From the NCBI GenBank assembly GCA_903813345.2, contig CAIIXF020000009.1, positions 33,423,259-33,487,258 on the forward strand: a stretch of 64,000 bases of DNA, written 5' to 3'. Below are positions 43,861 through 57,600 of this stretch, piece after piece (the first letter of the stretch is position 1; each line of letters begins with the position of its first letter). Made by a program: the position numbers and the translations under genes. The notes below the pieces were generated by a model, which searched no databases, was not told the origin of the DNA, and worked only from the letters and a program-made list of their open reading frames with translations. Origin of the DNA: Owenia fusiformis (Eukaryota; Annelida; Polychaeta; Sabellida; Oweniidae).

Positions 43861-46210
43861 TTAATCATTTATAACTTCTAAATACTCTGGACTTGGCTCT
43901 TCCTGAGATATTCCAGACCCGCCTGGCATCCATGTATCATATCCACTATCTACCAAAGAAGAACCTCTATCAATATCAATATATGTCTCATTGTCACTGT
44001 CTTTTGTTGGTTTACTCCTCATGTGAATATTAGGGCCTGATATGGGCTCAACATAATATGACTCAAATGCAGGGTTGTTGTTTGGGTAGTTGTAATGGTG
44101 GTGTACCTCCTGGGCTTGGACTACTGGCTTTGTTATGGTCTCATATACCTCAACCCTCTTCTCTCTTTTATATCTGAAATAAAGTCATTGGGATTTCAGG
44201 TATCCTGACCAATTGATACGTGTCAGTTAGCAGTCAGATAAATCAGAAAACCTGAGAGGGGGTACTTGCAAAGTAAAAAAATGCAGTCATATGTTTTCAA
44301 AATGCAGTGTTCTCCACTGGATTTTTTCTCAAGTGGGTGCAAAATTTTGATTTTCACAATTCAGACCAAAATTGGTCAAAATATGCTCATTTTAATGATT
44401 TTTCTCATTTTTAAATGTGCAAATGAATTCTCAGGTGGATGCAAGTCTGTTTTTAAAATCTCAGGTGGGCGCTGCGCCCACTGGCTTTAATGCTGGGGAG
44501 ATCACAGATATAGTATATTGTTATGTTGAAAACATAGCCCTCAGGAATTTCTACATTGTGCTCATTTTCGTTCATGACAACAAAATTTCTTCGACTTATT
44601 TAGATAAGTTAGTCTTCATGAGCGAATGGAACTGAATCTCATCTTCTCATGTTTATTACCTTCATGATACTCAATTATATTTTGAACATTTTATAGAGGT
44701 CAGTGTTGATATATGTATTTTAGGATTGCCATTATTCTTTCTATACAACCTTTTGAGCCTGTATATAGTGTTGCTGCATGTTAAACTTACACTGATGCAT
44801 TTAAGTTAGCATCTTCAGTTCCTATGGTCAATCACCACTTTCTATCTTGTAGGTTCATATGAGACACTTGAGACCCAAGTCATGTGTTGTGTCTCATTTG
44901 CAAAAATGCCAAGTGGATCACATGGGTTGGACCACCTGAAGGACGGTGTTGAAGATGTTTTGCGATAAATATAGAAAGAATGTAATGGACCCCATCAAAG
45001 ATTGGTCAAAATCAAAATGTAGTGCCTTAGGCCCCTTCTTATATGTATAATAATCAGAGAATCAGCTGAGATTTGACCAAGTATCATGGTAAGGACAGGT
45101 CCAGTTTGATGTAGCAAGATGGAGATTAGAACAATGACTCCTTATATTAATCTGTGCCAATTATTTGTTTGGTCATTTTCCTGACGTTGCATGTTTTCTT
45201 ACTTTTCATATGCAAAGTGAATGCCAATCAACATGGCCTATTACAAATTAAGAATTTATGAGAAAAGGGAAAGCAAGAACTTTTTTTAATTTGAGGGGAA
45301 AATTTGGGTTGAGGCATCAACATAGGAATACCCTGATAGGACATACCTGTAGCATTTGAACAGCAATGTTGCTAGCAGCATCAGTGTCAACAAAACTACT
45401 GCAACAATAATACCTGGAATAGAAGATAGTAAAGTTACATGTTTGAGACACCAATATGAATCAATTAATGAAAGAATAGTTCAAACCAATTTACCAAAAA
45501 CATTTCATCCCATACTCAAATAACATTCAATAAAGTATAAGTCTTAAAGTATAAGTCTTATTTCTTAAGGTGTTACCTCTAGATATGGGCAGTCAACTAA
45601 GTCATTTTCAAATGATTATCAAAATGACATACATACCAATAATCACAGCTTTCATATTGTCCACTTCTCTCCCTGCCTCTTTTGTGACATTACTGGCATG
45701 AACATCAGGTTTGTCCCCATCATTATGAGAAGTGTCACTGTCATTTTCTTCACTGGAGTGATATGAAGAGGAATCTCTTGCCTTTTTGTTATCCTTGTCT
45801 GTTGTACTGGTTGGTGAAATTGAAGAAGTACTCCTTGTTTCTATTACAGCCTCAGGTAATGTAGTAAAAGGCTCAATTTGGCCTGAAGAGGAGTCGTTTG
45901 CTCTTTCACCATTCTTGACAGTTGTACCTGTTGATAAAGTGGAAGGAACACTTGTTTTAATAATAACTATAGGTGATGCTGTCGAAGGCTTAATACTAGT
46001 GCTTTGTGTGGTTTTAATTGTTGGTTCAGTCTCTGGAGAAAGTGTTGAAGCTATGGCTTCTTTTGTTATGCTTTTAGTTGTTGTCTTTATTGTTGTTTTT
46101 GTTACAGAGATGGTCTCATCTTTGTCTTCTTCACTGCTGCTCTTTGAAGAATCAGCTTCATATCCTTGTTTTAAAAATCCTAGAAAAATGATGCATATTA
46201 AAATCCTCAT
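43861..46210 (-). CDS. Receptor gene D: mucin-like membrane protein with tyrosine motifs
   Basis: Three exons, 46210-45637, 45413-45347 and 44173-43861, give 317 residues. Signal peptide MRILICIIFLGFLKQGY. Residues 19-185 are a Ser/Thr-rich, largely unstructured mucin (TTKTT, SSSEED, STSS runs) with several N-glycosylation sites. The transmembrane exon (67 nt, residues 192-213) reads GIIVAVVLLTLMLLATLLF. The tail starts RYKREKRVEVYETI and has further motifs ESYYVEP, TYIDID, GYDTW and EYLEV. No strict ITIM is present, but YETI, YIDI and YLEV are SH2-type sites. Exon phases (1, then 2) match genes A to C, so it is placed in the family; sequence similarity outside the tail style is low. Confidence 0.7.
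44310..44515 (+). repeat. Dispersed repeat, copy 2 (CACCCACCTGAGA type)
   Basis: Inverse-oriented relative of 11165-11280, with AAGTGGGTGCAAA, AAATGAATTCTCAGGTGG and CTCAGGTGGGCGC blocks, ending GGGGAGATCAC. It lies in intron 2 of receptor gene D. Confidence 0.6.
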
Positions 46211-47696
46211 TTTGTCAATTGATGTGAATATATTTTTTAAGCTAAATAAATGATTATAAATTCTTGTGGAAGTTCTATTTCTAAATGTGACTTTGTGCTA
46301 TAATAGGTATTTACAGGATTTTTTATATGTACATGTATAACAGTAAACAGAATGATGATAGTTTTATGTGTGGGTCGTGATCAACATTTTGTTATTTTGC
46401 CCAATTGCATATAATGTTACGTGACAAAACTCATGTTTCACCTTATATGAAGTTATATCTGGTAAATTAATTTCATTTATTTTGCTGTATTATGACACAA
46501 AATATGTTCTTAACAGGCCTTCAGGAGTGATATATTTATGTTGTCTAATAACCTGTGAAACAAAAGGTTTATTATTTTGGCATTGTTTTTTTTTTATCAT
46601 TTTTGGCACTGTTAATCTATACATTTTAGAATTATAGGACAACCTTCAGCCGAGAATGTTATTCAGTAGTCACATTGGTAACTGTCATGTACACCCTTGA
46701 GTGCCTAGATACTTATTTATAGTAATGTTGCTGTTTTTGTAGTGTACTTAGTGAAACCTGTGTGAAACCTCTCTGGAGTAAACACCTTCTAATTTGGGAA
46801 TTCTATTCCCAGTTTTTATGTCACCACAAGAAGTGGACATATTGTAAACATATATTTAAACCTTCAATATGAATACTTTTAACTGGTTTCAATTTTGTTC
46901 TATTAGGGCAGGTTTTATTGATATTTGTCCCTCATTACAATTTAAATGTTTCTTTAACTAAGGTATAGCCCGCAACATCCTTTTATAAGCAGTGTCATAT
47001 GCGTAATAACCAAAAAATATTAAGAAACATATAGAAAAGAAACAATTAAAACTGACTGGTCATATAGAAAAAATCCCCAGTATCCCAAACAATGCTTAAA
47101 GATACAAATATAAAATAGGTAAGGTATAGTATTACCATGATGAGTAGCATGACTATATATCCGAGAAACTTCAGCTACAAATGACATATGTGTAGTTATA
47201 TGTATCAACCGTACCATGTATACGGCATTAGTTTCTTAATCAAATACAAGAGCTTTCATCCTTTTATCTTTGTAATGAATTGTTTCCGATTGGCAATTTT
47301 GATATAAAGCACTAATAAATCATGATATTCCTACTTAGTCTTTCCTTCCCAGTTCCTCAAAAATGAATACTTAATTCAGAGATCAATGCAACATTTCATA
47401 AAATCGTGACATGAATTGTCATTCAACAATGCAGCTACGTGTAGCTGTTAGAGGTTGCGTATTTACCAACATCTCAACTTCAATCATTATTATTCTGTCG
47501 GTTTTTCCATATTTTTGCTTATTTTCTTCCTCATTCTTGCTCCTTTTCTTCAAACAGATATTTCACAATTGGCATACATTCCTTAATCTATAATTACTTC
47601 GAACAACCTAACATTTAAATAAAGATGAACACGTCTGTTCTTTCTACTCTGCTGTCTGGGTTTGAAACTGTCATTACTAACAATTTGGTCAAAAGT
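46211..47696. other. Spacer upstream of receptor gene D
   Basis: 1.5 kb expected to hold the promoter of gene D. Seen here: a relic of the AACACCTCT repeat (46745-46830) followed by a TATGTCACCACAAG...GTGGACATATTG stretch (46816-46845), which resembles 53292-53325 in TBC1D16 intron 1. No gene is seen. Confidence 0.45.
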
Positions 47697-47778
47697 TACC
47701 CTGCGTGCAGAGTCTAGTTAAACTACAGAAGACGAAGCTCTCTTTTAAAGAAGTGAAGTCAAACGAATGCAAAGGGTA
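47697..47778 (+). mobile_element. 82-bp deletion copy of the TACCCT...AGGGTA element
   Basis: Shares its left 28 bp and right 54 bp with the 371-bp element at 12522, with the promoter-like middle missing. It is flanked by the exact 9-bp repeat GTCAAAAGT (47688-47696 and 47779-47787), so it moved as a unit after or with the deletion. A diverged scrap of the right end (GAAGCTCTCTTTTAA) is also at 50586-50600. Confidence 0.82.
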
Positions 47779-47787
47779 GTCAAAAGT

Positions 47788-50700
47788 CATTGTTCATGAA
47801 AAAGTAGAAAATGGTTTTCTTGGAATCATAATAGGTTACGATTTTACCAAAAATGAACTCCTGTATCACTTCCTACCCTGTAACACTCCTCTTTCTTGGT
47901 GAATCCTCTTTTATGAAATATATAAAGAATGTGATATTTTATTCAAAAGGTCAAATGTATTACTTTGAGATGATGAAGGTAATTAAATTATAGATATATT
48001 AGTACATAGATCTGCTAGGAGTTAAATGGTTCGAGGGCTGCTGGGAATAGCAAGGAATCTATATGCCTAGAGTGGAAATTATAGATTAAGTTAATGCTTC
48101 ATGTTTCATTGATTCCTATGTTTTGTTCGTATTGCATGATTTTGTTAATTACAATCTGGGAGAGCGTGTTATAAGACCATCTTAGCTATTTTACGAGTGT
48201 TAGAGATCAAGTCGTAGTCAGACATTCAGTTGTTTTTGGAGTGATGGTGTGATACAAATTATATTGTTTGGATGTAGGGATGAAATCTTGATCATTTAAT
48301 TACTCAAGCATTATAAATGCAATGAAGATGTAAGTACTATATTCTTTTTAGCAATAATAATGGTAATGCTTTTAAGTTTAAATATAATCTTTTCTCAGTG
48401 AGGCTTCAAATCATAAGTAAAGGATGTATGTCGTCAATGGATAGACTATATAGCTACTTCCTCAAGTTTATTACATTTTTACATTTATGGTTAGATTTCA
48501 CAAATCAGTTTGCAGTTAGACAACAACATCAGTGATCAGTTCTCAATTTTTGGTCATTTGGTCATTCTGTATGTTTATATATAGCATACAATTTTTACAG
48601 AGTGGGGAACAATGTTAACAATGGGATTAATATATTGCATTTAAACAGTAATGCAAACTTTGCCTATACAATGCTATACAATGGTAGTTATCTCATGCAA
48701 GCATAACATCTTTCTCACATTAAGGAACACTTCCCTAGAGGCACATTGATGGAGAAGATGACCAAAGGCGTTTATGATTAGGGCTAAGGTAGCTCCACAT
48801 CATGAAATTTCTACAATTAAAATTACCAATGATTGATGAAATACATATGTATGCATATCCTACTGACACATTTTAAGATATAGGGTTTTGCTGCATCATC
48901 ATCATCCAATATGAAGGGGCAGTTTTTATGAAACAGAATTATAGAATATGGAAAGAAGTGAAAAATCCTCGAACCAAGGATTAGGATATATGAAGTCTGA
49001 TATCATCTTGAATTTCCAAGGTCTTATGTTTTCATCAGAGTAATGATTTAAGCATCAAACTGGTTAGTTCAACAAGTTAAACCCAATTCCACGGCTTTCA
49101 TTTATAATCTGAGTGTTCTTGTTGCCGTGGTTGGGTTTAACTTCCGTGCTATGCTTTCATTGGTTGCAAATTCTCACTATCAGTTATTAGTAAAACGCGC
49201 ATAGAATTCTATGCGCTGCCATAGGCCATCATTAAAAATATTTGCATCAAGGGCCGAATAGGCACGGATGTTAAACCTAGGGCGGGCCACAAGAAATGTC
49301 AGATAAGAAATAAGGCCCAGACTAGGTTTAACTTGTTGAACTACAAACTGGTAAGAAAGTATGAGTTTGTACTTAGAAAATATATATGATCCTATTACTG
49401 GATTACTTTAGTATTTTAGATTGTTTTTACACATGATAAGAAGATATTATAATTGATATTTTAATGCGATTGCTTTCAGGAGTAATATCATATAATTAAA
49501 AAACGGGGTCTATCGTTACTATATTATTGATATCTTATGTTCTTGGGGTCATATCTTGGCTTGGGAGACGTCCCAATCACGATAAACTATGAAATTTCCT
49601 CCCTTCTCAATGAATGGGGTGGTACTGCTATATTGATTTGTTATAATGTCAGTGTATCAATTTCTCGACCAACTCCATATTATAAAATGAGAGAGAGGGG
49701 CAAGGCAGAAAGGATCTTCAAAGTGGAACATTGCATTTGTAGACTTAATGGTCGAATTGAATCATTGCAAAGAGAGCACTTCTATGCATCATGTTTACCA
49801 CTGATGCATGTATCTTTTTCAATATGAGCTACTTTGATAACATTGCCGACTAAGAGCACGCTACCAAGAAAGATATTAAAACATTAAAACATTGAATATA
49901 AAAATTACTGTAGAAATAAAAGAAGGAAAAAGACTTGAATAAAATTAATCAATAAGAAAAAAAAACAAAAAAAACATTGCCGACTATAGGTTAACCTGAC
50001 CCTTTCCTAAATGAACATTCAAAAAAGCAAGGGAGAGGGGGGGTCTGGGGATGCCACGAAAAGCAACATGTATATTTAAGCACTTTTGCTATTACATATG
50101 TGAAAATCAGCAAATGTAACATGGACATTAAGATTGTAATATCAGGGACAGTGAACTGAAGCAATCATTATTATAGCATAAAAAAGTAAAAGAAACATTT
50201 AGTATAAGATTATGTTAAATATATCAATTCTTAGCTACAGCATGCACAAAAATTTATCAACTCAATTAGTGTGAATGAACAAGCGAGAAAATGAAAATAT
50301 GCAAAAAATCAAATGAAAAATGTTACAAAAAGATGGATGAAAATATTATCTATTATGAGAAATGTTACCAACATGCCTTACCCTCCCCAGGCTTTGGGAG
50401 CCCCTTCTAGCAACACCTCTGTTAACATCTACAATGTACTGTTATTCCTAATAATAGTGTTGATTGCAAATAGGCATTCCAGGTTTATTGCAATGTGGTA
50501 TCCAGTCAGCTCATACCAATTTATTAAAGGCTCTGCATACATATTGCCTTGATTATTACCCTGAGCATCTAGTACATCATGTAGATGAAGCTCTCTTTTA
50601 AGGGCTTTAAAGAAGTAAAATTGATCTATGGGAAACGGTACAAATAAATGTTAAGAGTTGGTCTGATAAATCAGGATGAGCTATTTATAGAAGGTTATTG

Positions 50701-51608
50701 AACGTGGAATACAAAATATAACAAATTGAAAAAATGTTCATTGGCGAGATCTGTTGATTGCAATTTGAGGAAGATGTTTGTGATTATCCTAATGTGTCAT
50801 TCTTCAATAACAGCGCTGAAGGAGAACTAGGTTGAGTTGATCTCATAAACTTCAGCCAATGATGGAATATTGGAACTCTGTGACTTGCAATCTACTAGCT
50901 GTCAATTACTTTATAATGAATGGAATTGAAGTTCCTCCGAGGATTCTTTCTACTCAAAGGCTGCCCTTTTAATCATACTGCTTTATAAAGATATATGATA
51001 CATTTTTCGACACATCTCTTTGGTTGGATCGATACACTGGCTCATCCGTACATAATTTTCACTGTAGCCTAACATATAAGTATGGCATGGATTACCATTT
51101 ACCAGCATATTGGATACTTCAATAATGTTCACTAAGTTGCGTTTTTAAGGGTGAATTTGACATTATGCAACTAGAAGGCGTAATTTTTGTTAAATTATTA
51201 TTGCTTCAGCTTTACAAATAATTCAGTGATTCTGTCAAAAAGATTTCATGATAATATCGCATTCAATTGTGGAAAAGGCAATAACAGGATCTTACACAAA
51301 ACTGAGAAAAGTCGACGAAACAGAAATTATTCAGGCAGAAAAAACGAAATTGAATTTGATTCTGCCGATTGTCTTTTGCATTAAAAGGTACCAAGGTACC
51401 CTACAATAGCAGTTTGCATATTGTTATTCAAGAATTTCTCTTCTATGATGAAGATAAAGTGACCTGAAGAAATATATGATAACATATTCAGATATACTCA
51501 CAGAATATACCACAACATAATTGTAAAAATGGATATGATTTTTATTTTTCCTCTATCTTCAGAATGAGTTGGTCTTCTAGCTAACATATTGGGACTTCGC
51601 CAGCTAAA
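47788..51608. other. Spacer between the receptor cluster and TBC1D16 coding exon 1
   Basis: 3.8 kb without recognisable coding exons apart from the TIR element at 49065-49343. It should contain the TBC1D16 promoter and at least one 5' UTR exon, because a pyrimidine tract and AG (51542-51562) precede the start-codon exon. No motif fixes the promoter. Confidence 0.4.
49065..49343. mobile_element. 279-bp TIR element with 9-bp target duplication
   Basis: Ends TAGTTCAACAAGTTAAACC and its inverse; exact flanking repeat CAAACTGGT (49056-49064 and 49344-49352). A further inner pair is GGTTGGGTTTAAC/GTTAAACCTAGG. Non-coding, MITE-sized. Confidence 0.82.
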
Positions 51609-54600
51609 ATGTCATTTAGCGCATTGTTTAAGAAGGCCTCCAACCTTCTAGGGTTAAACAGTGATGAAGATGATCGGGAGCTACCTACAGATGGTGAGAT
51701 TGTTTACTGTAAAAACAATGTATGTGTGCACCCCCCTGCCACCCTAAGGTCAACGGTGGAGCATCACCCTGGATACCTGATGATTAAATCCCAAGATGAC
51801 CAGGTAACTGTTCACCAAGCCTTAATAGTAAACAGGCTATATGAATTAGCGTGAAATGGTTAAAATCGTTTTATTTAGGATTACATAATTAATAGAAGGT
51901 ATTTTATATTCTACATTTTTTATATTTTTAAAATCCATGTTAGAACCATACCTAAAATCACTTTTCATACCATATAAGGTTCTTTGATGTGCCTCATTGC
52001 TACCACAGTGTTTTTGCAAGTATCTAAATAGGAGACCATTTCATACTTGACACCATTTTCTGGCGAGAAGGGATTAATTTCATAAGTAGTAAGGCAATAA
52101 CATCAATACGTAGATACAGAACATCATACAAAGCTGATAGAATAATGAGATTAATTGAAGTATATTGTAACCCTAGAAACATTATTATCTACATGTTTTA
52201 TATATAATTCTAGTACCCTCTAATTCCCTATTGGCTTCTCAAACCACCATTGAATAAAGTGTTTAATGGTTTTTGATTCGAATGAGATCTTACCAGTCTC
52301 AAATGTAAGTTTCATATCCTTTTACAGGGTTTCAATATGAAATGAATGTTCCCTATGTGAGATAATACAAGAATGTCAATGAATAAAGTTGTGGTGAATG
52401 GTACTCTATACTCTGAGTATTTTCCAGTGTAACAATAGAAACGAAGCAGAACAGAATTTAAGTGGTGCTCCTTTGAGAACTGTGGAGTCAGCATTCTATA
52501 TATTGATCTCAACTCTTGTTATGCAGACGGCATCTAGTATTAGTAATTTCTCAAAATAAATTGGAAAAAGTTACTGATTTTTTAATATTTTTATGCAATT
52601 TAACATTTATTCTTTATCTTTTGCTGGTTTATTTGATCTTTGTTTTATAATAGTTTTAATCAAATACAAATACTGATTCGTAAGAGAGAATTCTCTGCAG
52701 ACCTGGCCAAATGTTATCTCATTGAGCTTTGAAATATTGCATATAGTGATATAAATATCTCAAGAGAATCAGTGAGGTGATCACCTCTTGGATCCAGTTT
52801 TTCACTTATTACAAAATGTGTCATTTTTGACAGCTGATCGCATAGTGGAATACAAGATAGCCTGTCAGTATGCTTAGTACTAATTTCAGCCAGTTGTCCA
52901 TCCATTAATATTAATTGATGAATAGAGAAACCATTGGAGAAGCCATTAGAGGACTTAGCCGTTACTTATTGCCATTGATTTTTCTCCTGCTGAGTTATGT
53001 GTTTTATTCATTGTTTTCTCTCATGTTTGCCCTTTGCATTTACTGTTGCCTCAGTCAATATGTCACCTGATGCTGTCAGAGTTGTTTGTCTTGATTTCCT
53101 GATGAAGTCTTTTCTGATGTTATTGTAAACTCATTCAGTCATGATTATATCCATCTCAATTGATTTCGCTTCATTGTTGTCATCTAATGACAAAATGCAT
53201 TACTTAATTGGTATTGTGTAGCATACGTAATATGAGACTGAAATAATAAAATAAAAGTTTTTGCACCACTTGTAATTCTATTTTATTTTTTTATGTCACC
53301 ACCACAAGTGGTGACATATTGTTATGATCTCCAACTTTTTTGTGGTGGCTGTTTAAGTTTGTAGGTTAGTGTTCAGCCTTTAGAATCTCTACATTTTACA
53401 TGATAATGCCTCGTTTAAAATGTTATATTGATAACATCGTATCAATTTTTCAAAGCATCCAAAATATATATATACAGTATGCACAGTATGCTTCTAATAA
53501 ATTTGTGCTCCTAATAAAGGCATAGTTGGTTTAAATAACTCTACATGTTTGTTCCAGGTATTGGGGTCAACTCTTATACTCTCCTGGATACCAAATACAA
53601 CCTTGAGGAAAAATCCTCGCAGCATAGAAAATAGTCCCTCAAGAAATAGTCCCAGGGCAAGCCCACGTCATCACAAATCTCCAAGATCTGCAGAATTTTC
53701 ACGACCATATTACTACTCTAGTCAGTCACCAACAGAATCTACAGCATCTACTATAAGTGATAAAATTGATTCAAGTGCTAAAAATGATACACTCACAAAA
53801 GGTCGTACACGATATATCAGCAGCAGTTATGAAGATACGTCATCCCCCGATAGTTTGCATACCTCTCCAGAGGATGGAAAGTTCTCTGATATTAGTACAC
53901 AGAAACTTAGCTCTAGTATAAAATCGCAGACGGACTCGGGAATTGTGATTGATCCAAATTATGGATCAGCAAAATCATCAAATGGATCTCTGAATTACCA
54001 GCGATTAAATGACACGGGGAGTTCAATCCAAAATGGCCAAGGGGAGCCTTTGCAATCAAAATTACGCAATATATCAAAAGGGGATTCCATGGAGTGTAGT
54101 TCTTCTTCAGATACAGACAGCCCTTCCACTGGTGCTAAATTAAAAACTCTAGTCAAAAATAATCAAGTCGAGACGACACGTGAACGTACATCGTCAAATC
54201 GGTCTCAAGTCAGCATAGAAATGGAAGGAGATAACTTAGTGATAACAACAGAGGAGCTTGAAGGTGATGACCCATTTGTTATGGATATGAAAGATCAAGG
54301 GAACACTGATACTGAGTGTGCTAGTCTTAGTTCTGATTCCACATACCCTAGCCCTACAGGAGAACATTATAAAAGCATGCTTAAAGAGCTACAGCACCCA
54401 GCTATAACCAATAATCACAAAATCCCTGAATCCAATGTTAAACCTGATGACAATATTAGTTATAGCACAAGCTCCAGTACGATCAATAACATTAGCCCTA
54501 GTACTAAAAACGATTTGATTCATACGCCAAAGAATGACATTAAATCAACACTGGATTTACCTTTACAGAATATAACACTATCATCTTCAACTGAGCCACT

Positions 54601-57600
54601 TATTACCCCGGATATAGCTGTAACGCAAGAGACCCCTTCTACACCCCCATATAGCCCCTCAGGGAGCTCCTCTGGGGATACATCTGGGCCAGATTCCCAC
54701 CCAAGCTCTCCCTATAGTTCATCAAGCACTACCCCCAGTACTCCTTCATATGGGGGTAACCCATACATGCAGGGCAATCCAGAGGCCTTCGCTGTAACTC
54801 ACAATCTCACATTCCCGGAAAGTACCACTCCAAGTTTTAACAAAATTGGAAGCCCGAAACGGAGTCCTCGAGAACAAGTCTGTGGCATCTTCTCGGTGGA
54901 TTTAGGTAAGCGATAATTGTTTCATCTTGTTTGTGTAATTAAACCAGACGTAATCTACTTGATACAAAACTTTTATTTTTATTTAGCCTTCATTGGTAGA
55001 ACATAAAATACCCTAGAAGGTGGATAACATCATTTGATTTAAATATTTTCGTTATAATAGGAAACCAAAAATAAATCTGCTATTACTCTATGGATTCAGG
55101 TTAACATAGTCTTCCTGTGTTTACCTTTAAAAATTCAAGATAATATCCTTGTGAACGTCTCATTGACGTCACAACTTCACTCAACCTCTCATCAGGGGAT
55201 ACAACTTGATCAATCTGACAAAGACAGTTTATTTCCTCGCTCCATTGATACCACATCTGGGAATTATCTAAAGTGCCAATTACTCCCTCTAATCTATTTA
55301 TGAAATAATTCAAATAAGCATATTTTCTTGGAGGTTGTATCCCTAATATTCCAGGGGAACATGTGTCTAATTTACCAATTTACCCATAATTTGCTCATTT
55401 GCCAGAATAATTGTGAAAACAATTTCTTTTACTGTTTATTTCCTGAAACAGAATGATACTATGAATGAAGAGATTCATATTAGCTAAGATTGTAAAAATC
55501 TTAACATAGTAGATTGCTTTGGATACCGAAAAATTAATCTATGACAAAATGAAATCCCTTATACATTCATGGATTCATTTTTCTCTTGATTTACAGTTCT
55601 AGTTGATGTTCTCTCTGATTTGTATTTTGTCTTAGAATATAAGGCTTTGGGACATCAAGATCTCCTCTGCAGTAATATTCATTTTAACATTCCAATTATA
55701 TTTTGATTATACAATTACGCAGATGTGAGTAGGTAGTTACCAGATTCACCACCAGGTGGCTCGTTCGGGTCTGATAGCATGGCGGGTATAGTAGAAAGTT
55801 CCCTTTAAATTAAATTACATATATTTGCGTGGTTCAATTTTCATATAACCCTTATGTATCTAATAGTTATGCAAATTAAAATATGTCCAGTAAAAGAAAA
55901 TGTTATCTGTCCAATACAAGAAAAGATAATTCACTTTTTGTGATTTTGTAACATGGGGTCTATGGGGAATCAACCCGAACAAGAAGTCACATTTTCAAAA
56001 AAAAATTAGATTTTCAAAGTTGATATACAATTTTCGAAACCATATTTCTAGATGTACTTTTACATGCAGATTTCAAATATGACATCACTTTGACTGAATT
56101 TTGAATATTTAAAGATTTTTTCTACGCGCATTGCGCTTTGAAGAAATCTATTTTTTGAATAAAAACACAAGAGCAGCAATGGAAGCAGAGACAAAAAGAC
56201 ACCAAAACACACAACTTCAATCTTAAGTATTGAGCAAAACAGTACTAATTGTATTGGATAGAGGATGATTAAAAAGATTTATTCAAGAAGCAATCACATT
56301 TAACATTCTCAGAAGAGTATACTGTGCTTTATAACTACCTACCTCCAACTATCATTATTCCATGAACATAAGGTTCAAATAAAGGCAATACCAGACAAAT
56401 ATGGCCTTGAAGATGAGATGGCAAAAGAGGCAACATTTGCAAAACAAAACAATCTCAAATTGTAAATTGTAGGACTTATAGTTCACAAAGATTAGTATTT
56501 ACTATTTATTTTAAGATATAACGAGATATCACATGAGTACAATTAATGGTTCAAAGCAGCCAAAGAGACGTCTTGCTTTTACGGATTGGGGTTAAAAAAT
56601 TCAAAATTAGATTCAACTGATTTAGTGCAGGTTTACTGTGTATCATTGGTCAAAAACTAACTACCATACCTCTGTAGTATAACGATAAGTATTAGTTGCT
56701 TTTATACAAGTACATGTACCATTGTTTGACCTCTTATTTACTCATTATTTTCTGAATCCAGGCCAGATGCGCAGCGTGCGATTGTTCTACAATAATGAGG
56801 GACGAAAACGAGACAAGTGTGGGCAGTTGGTGTTAGCCAGTTGTGAAAGCCAATACAAGATCCTACATTTCCACCATGGAGGGCTAAGTAAGCTAGCCGA
56901 AGTCCTACAAGGCTTGAAATTCATCGCAGAACCCAACCATGTGAGTAATGGTGTCACCATACTCTCGTAAATAGATTGAAGAGCAGTGCTCCATTTCCTT
57001 TCCTGTTATTAGATAATGCAGACTTTTATTATAGCCATATGGCATATAAAAGAAAAGCTCTCTTGGTCCTACAAGCTTTCAGTTTTAGAGGTAAAAAGTA
57101 AAATTGAAATATTACCGTGGGATATAAACGTGAAAGTCAGGTCACCATAATCTCTTAAACTGCAAAATACCTTTTTATCCTTTTTTTATTTCATTGTCAT
57201 TTGATAATCCCCTTTTTAATCAGTTCTGTCTATGTGATAAACATGAAATCACCTTTCATTAACAAGGTTTGATTTAAGTAGAGAACAACTTTATGTGAAC
57301 ACCTTAAGTGATTTGAAATATACCATAAAATGTGAGCCTCTTTAGATCATATTTGAATGTTCTGCTGTTTCATTGACCTCCTTTGTGTTTATATCTTTCA
57401 TTTCACATTTCATGTATCTGCGCAGTTGAGTCAGTGTGTATCAAAGCTGCGGGTCACTTTTTCTGTATGTTGAAAAAATGCAAAAGGGTTAATTAAGTGT
57501 AACTTTGAAGTTCAACTCTAATATTAATATTATTTCCCTTTTACCCAAGTTTGCCCCACCTTCTCTTAGTTATGGCAACACCCTCTTATACATAATTACA

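Noticed and set aside
45786-46253. Plus-strand open frame rich in Val, Leu and Ser opposite gene D exon 1
   Set aside because: It is the antisense reading of the Thr/Ser-rich mucin exon; the same applies to the plus-strand frames at 40356-40794.
55726-56345. Possible TIR element (GTAGGTAGTTA and its inverse) in TBC1D16 intron 2
   Set aside because: Only 11 bp match, there is no target duplication and no further pairing.
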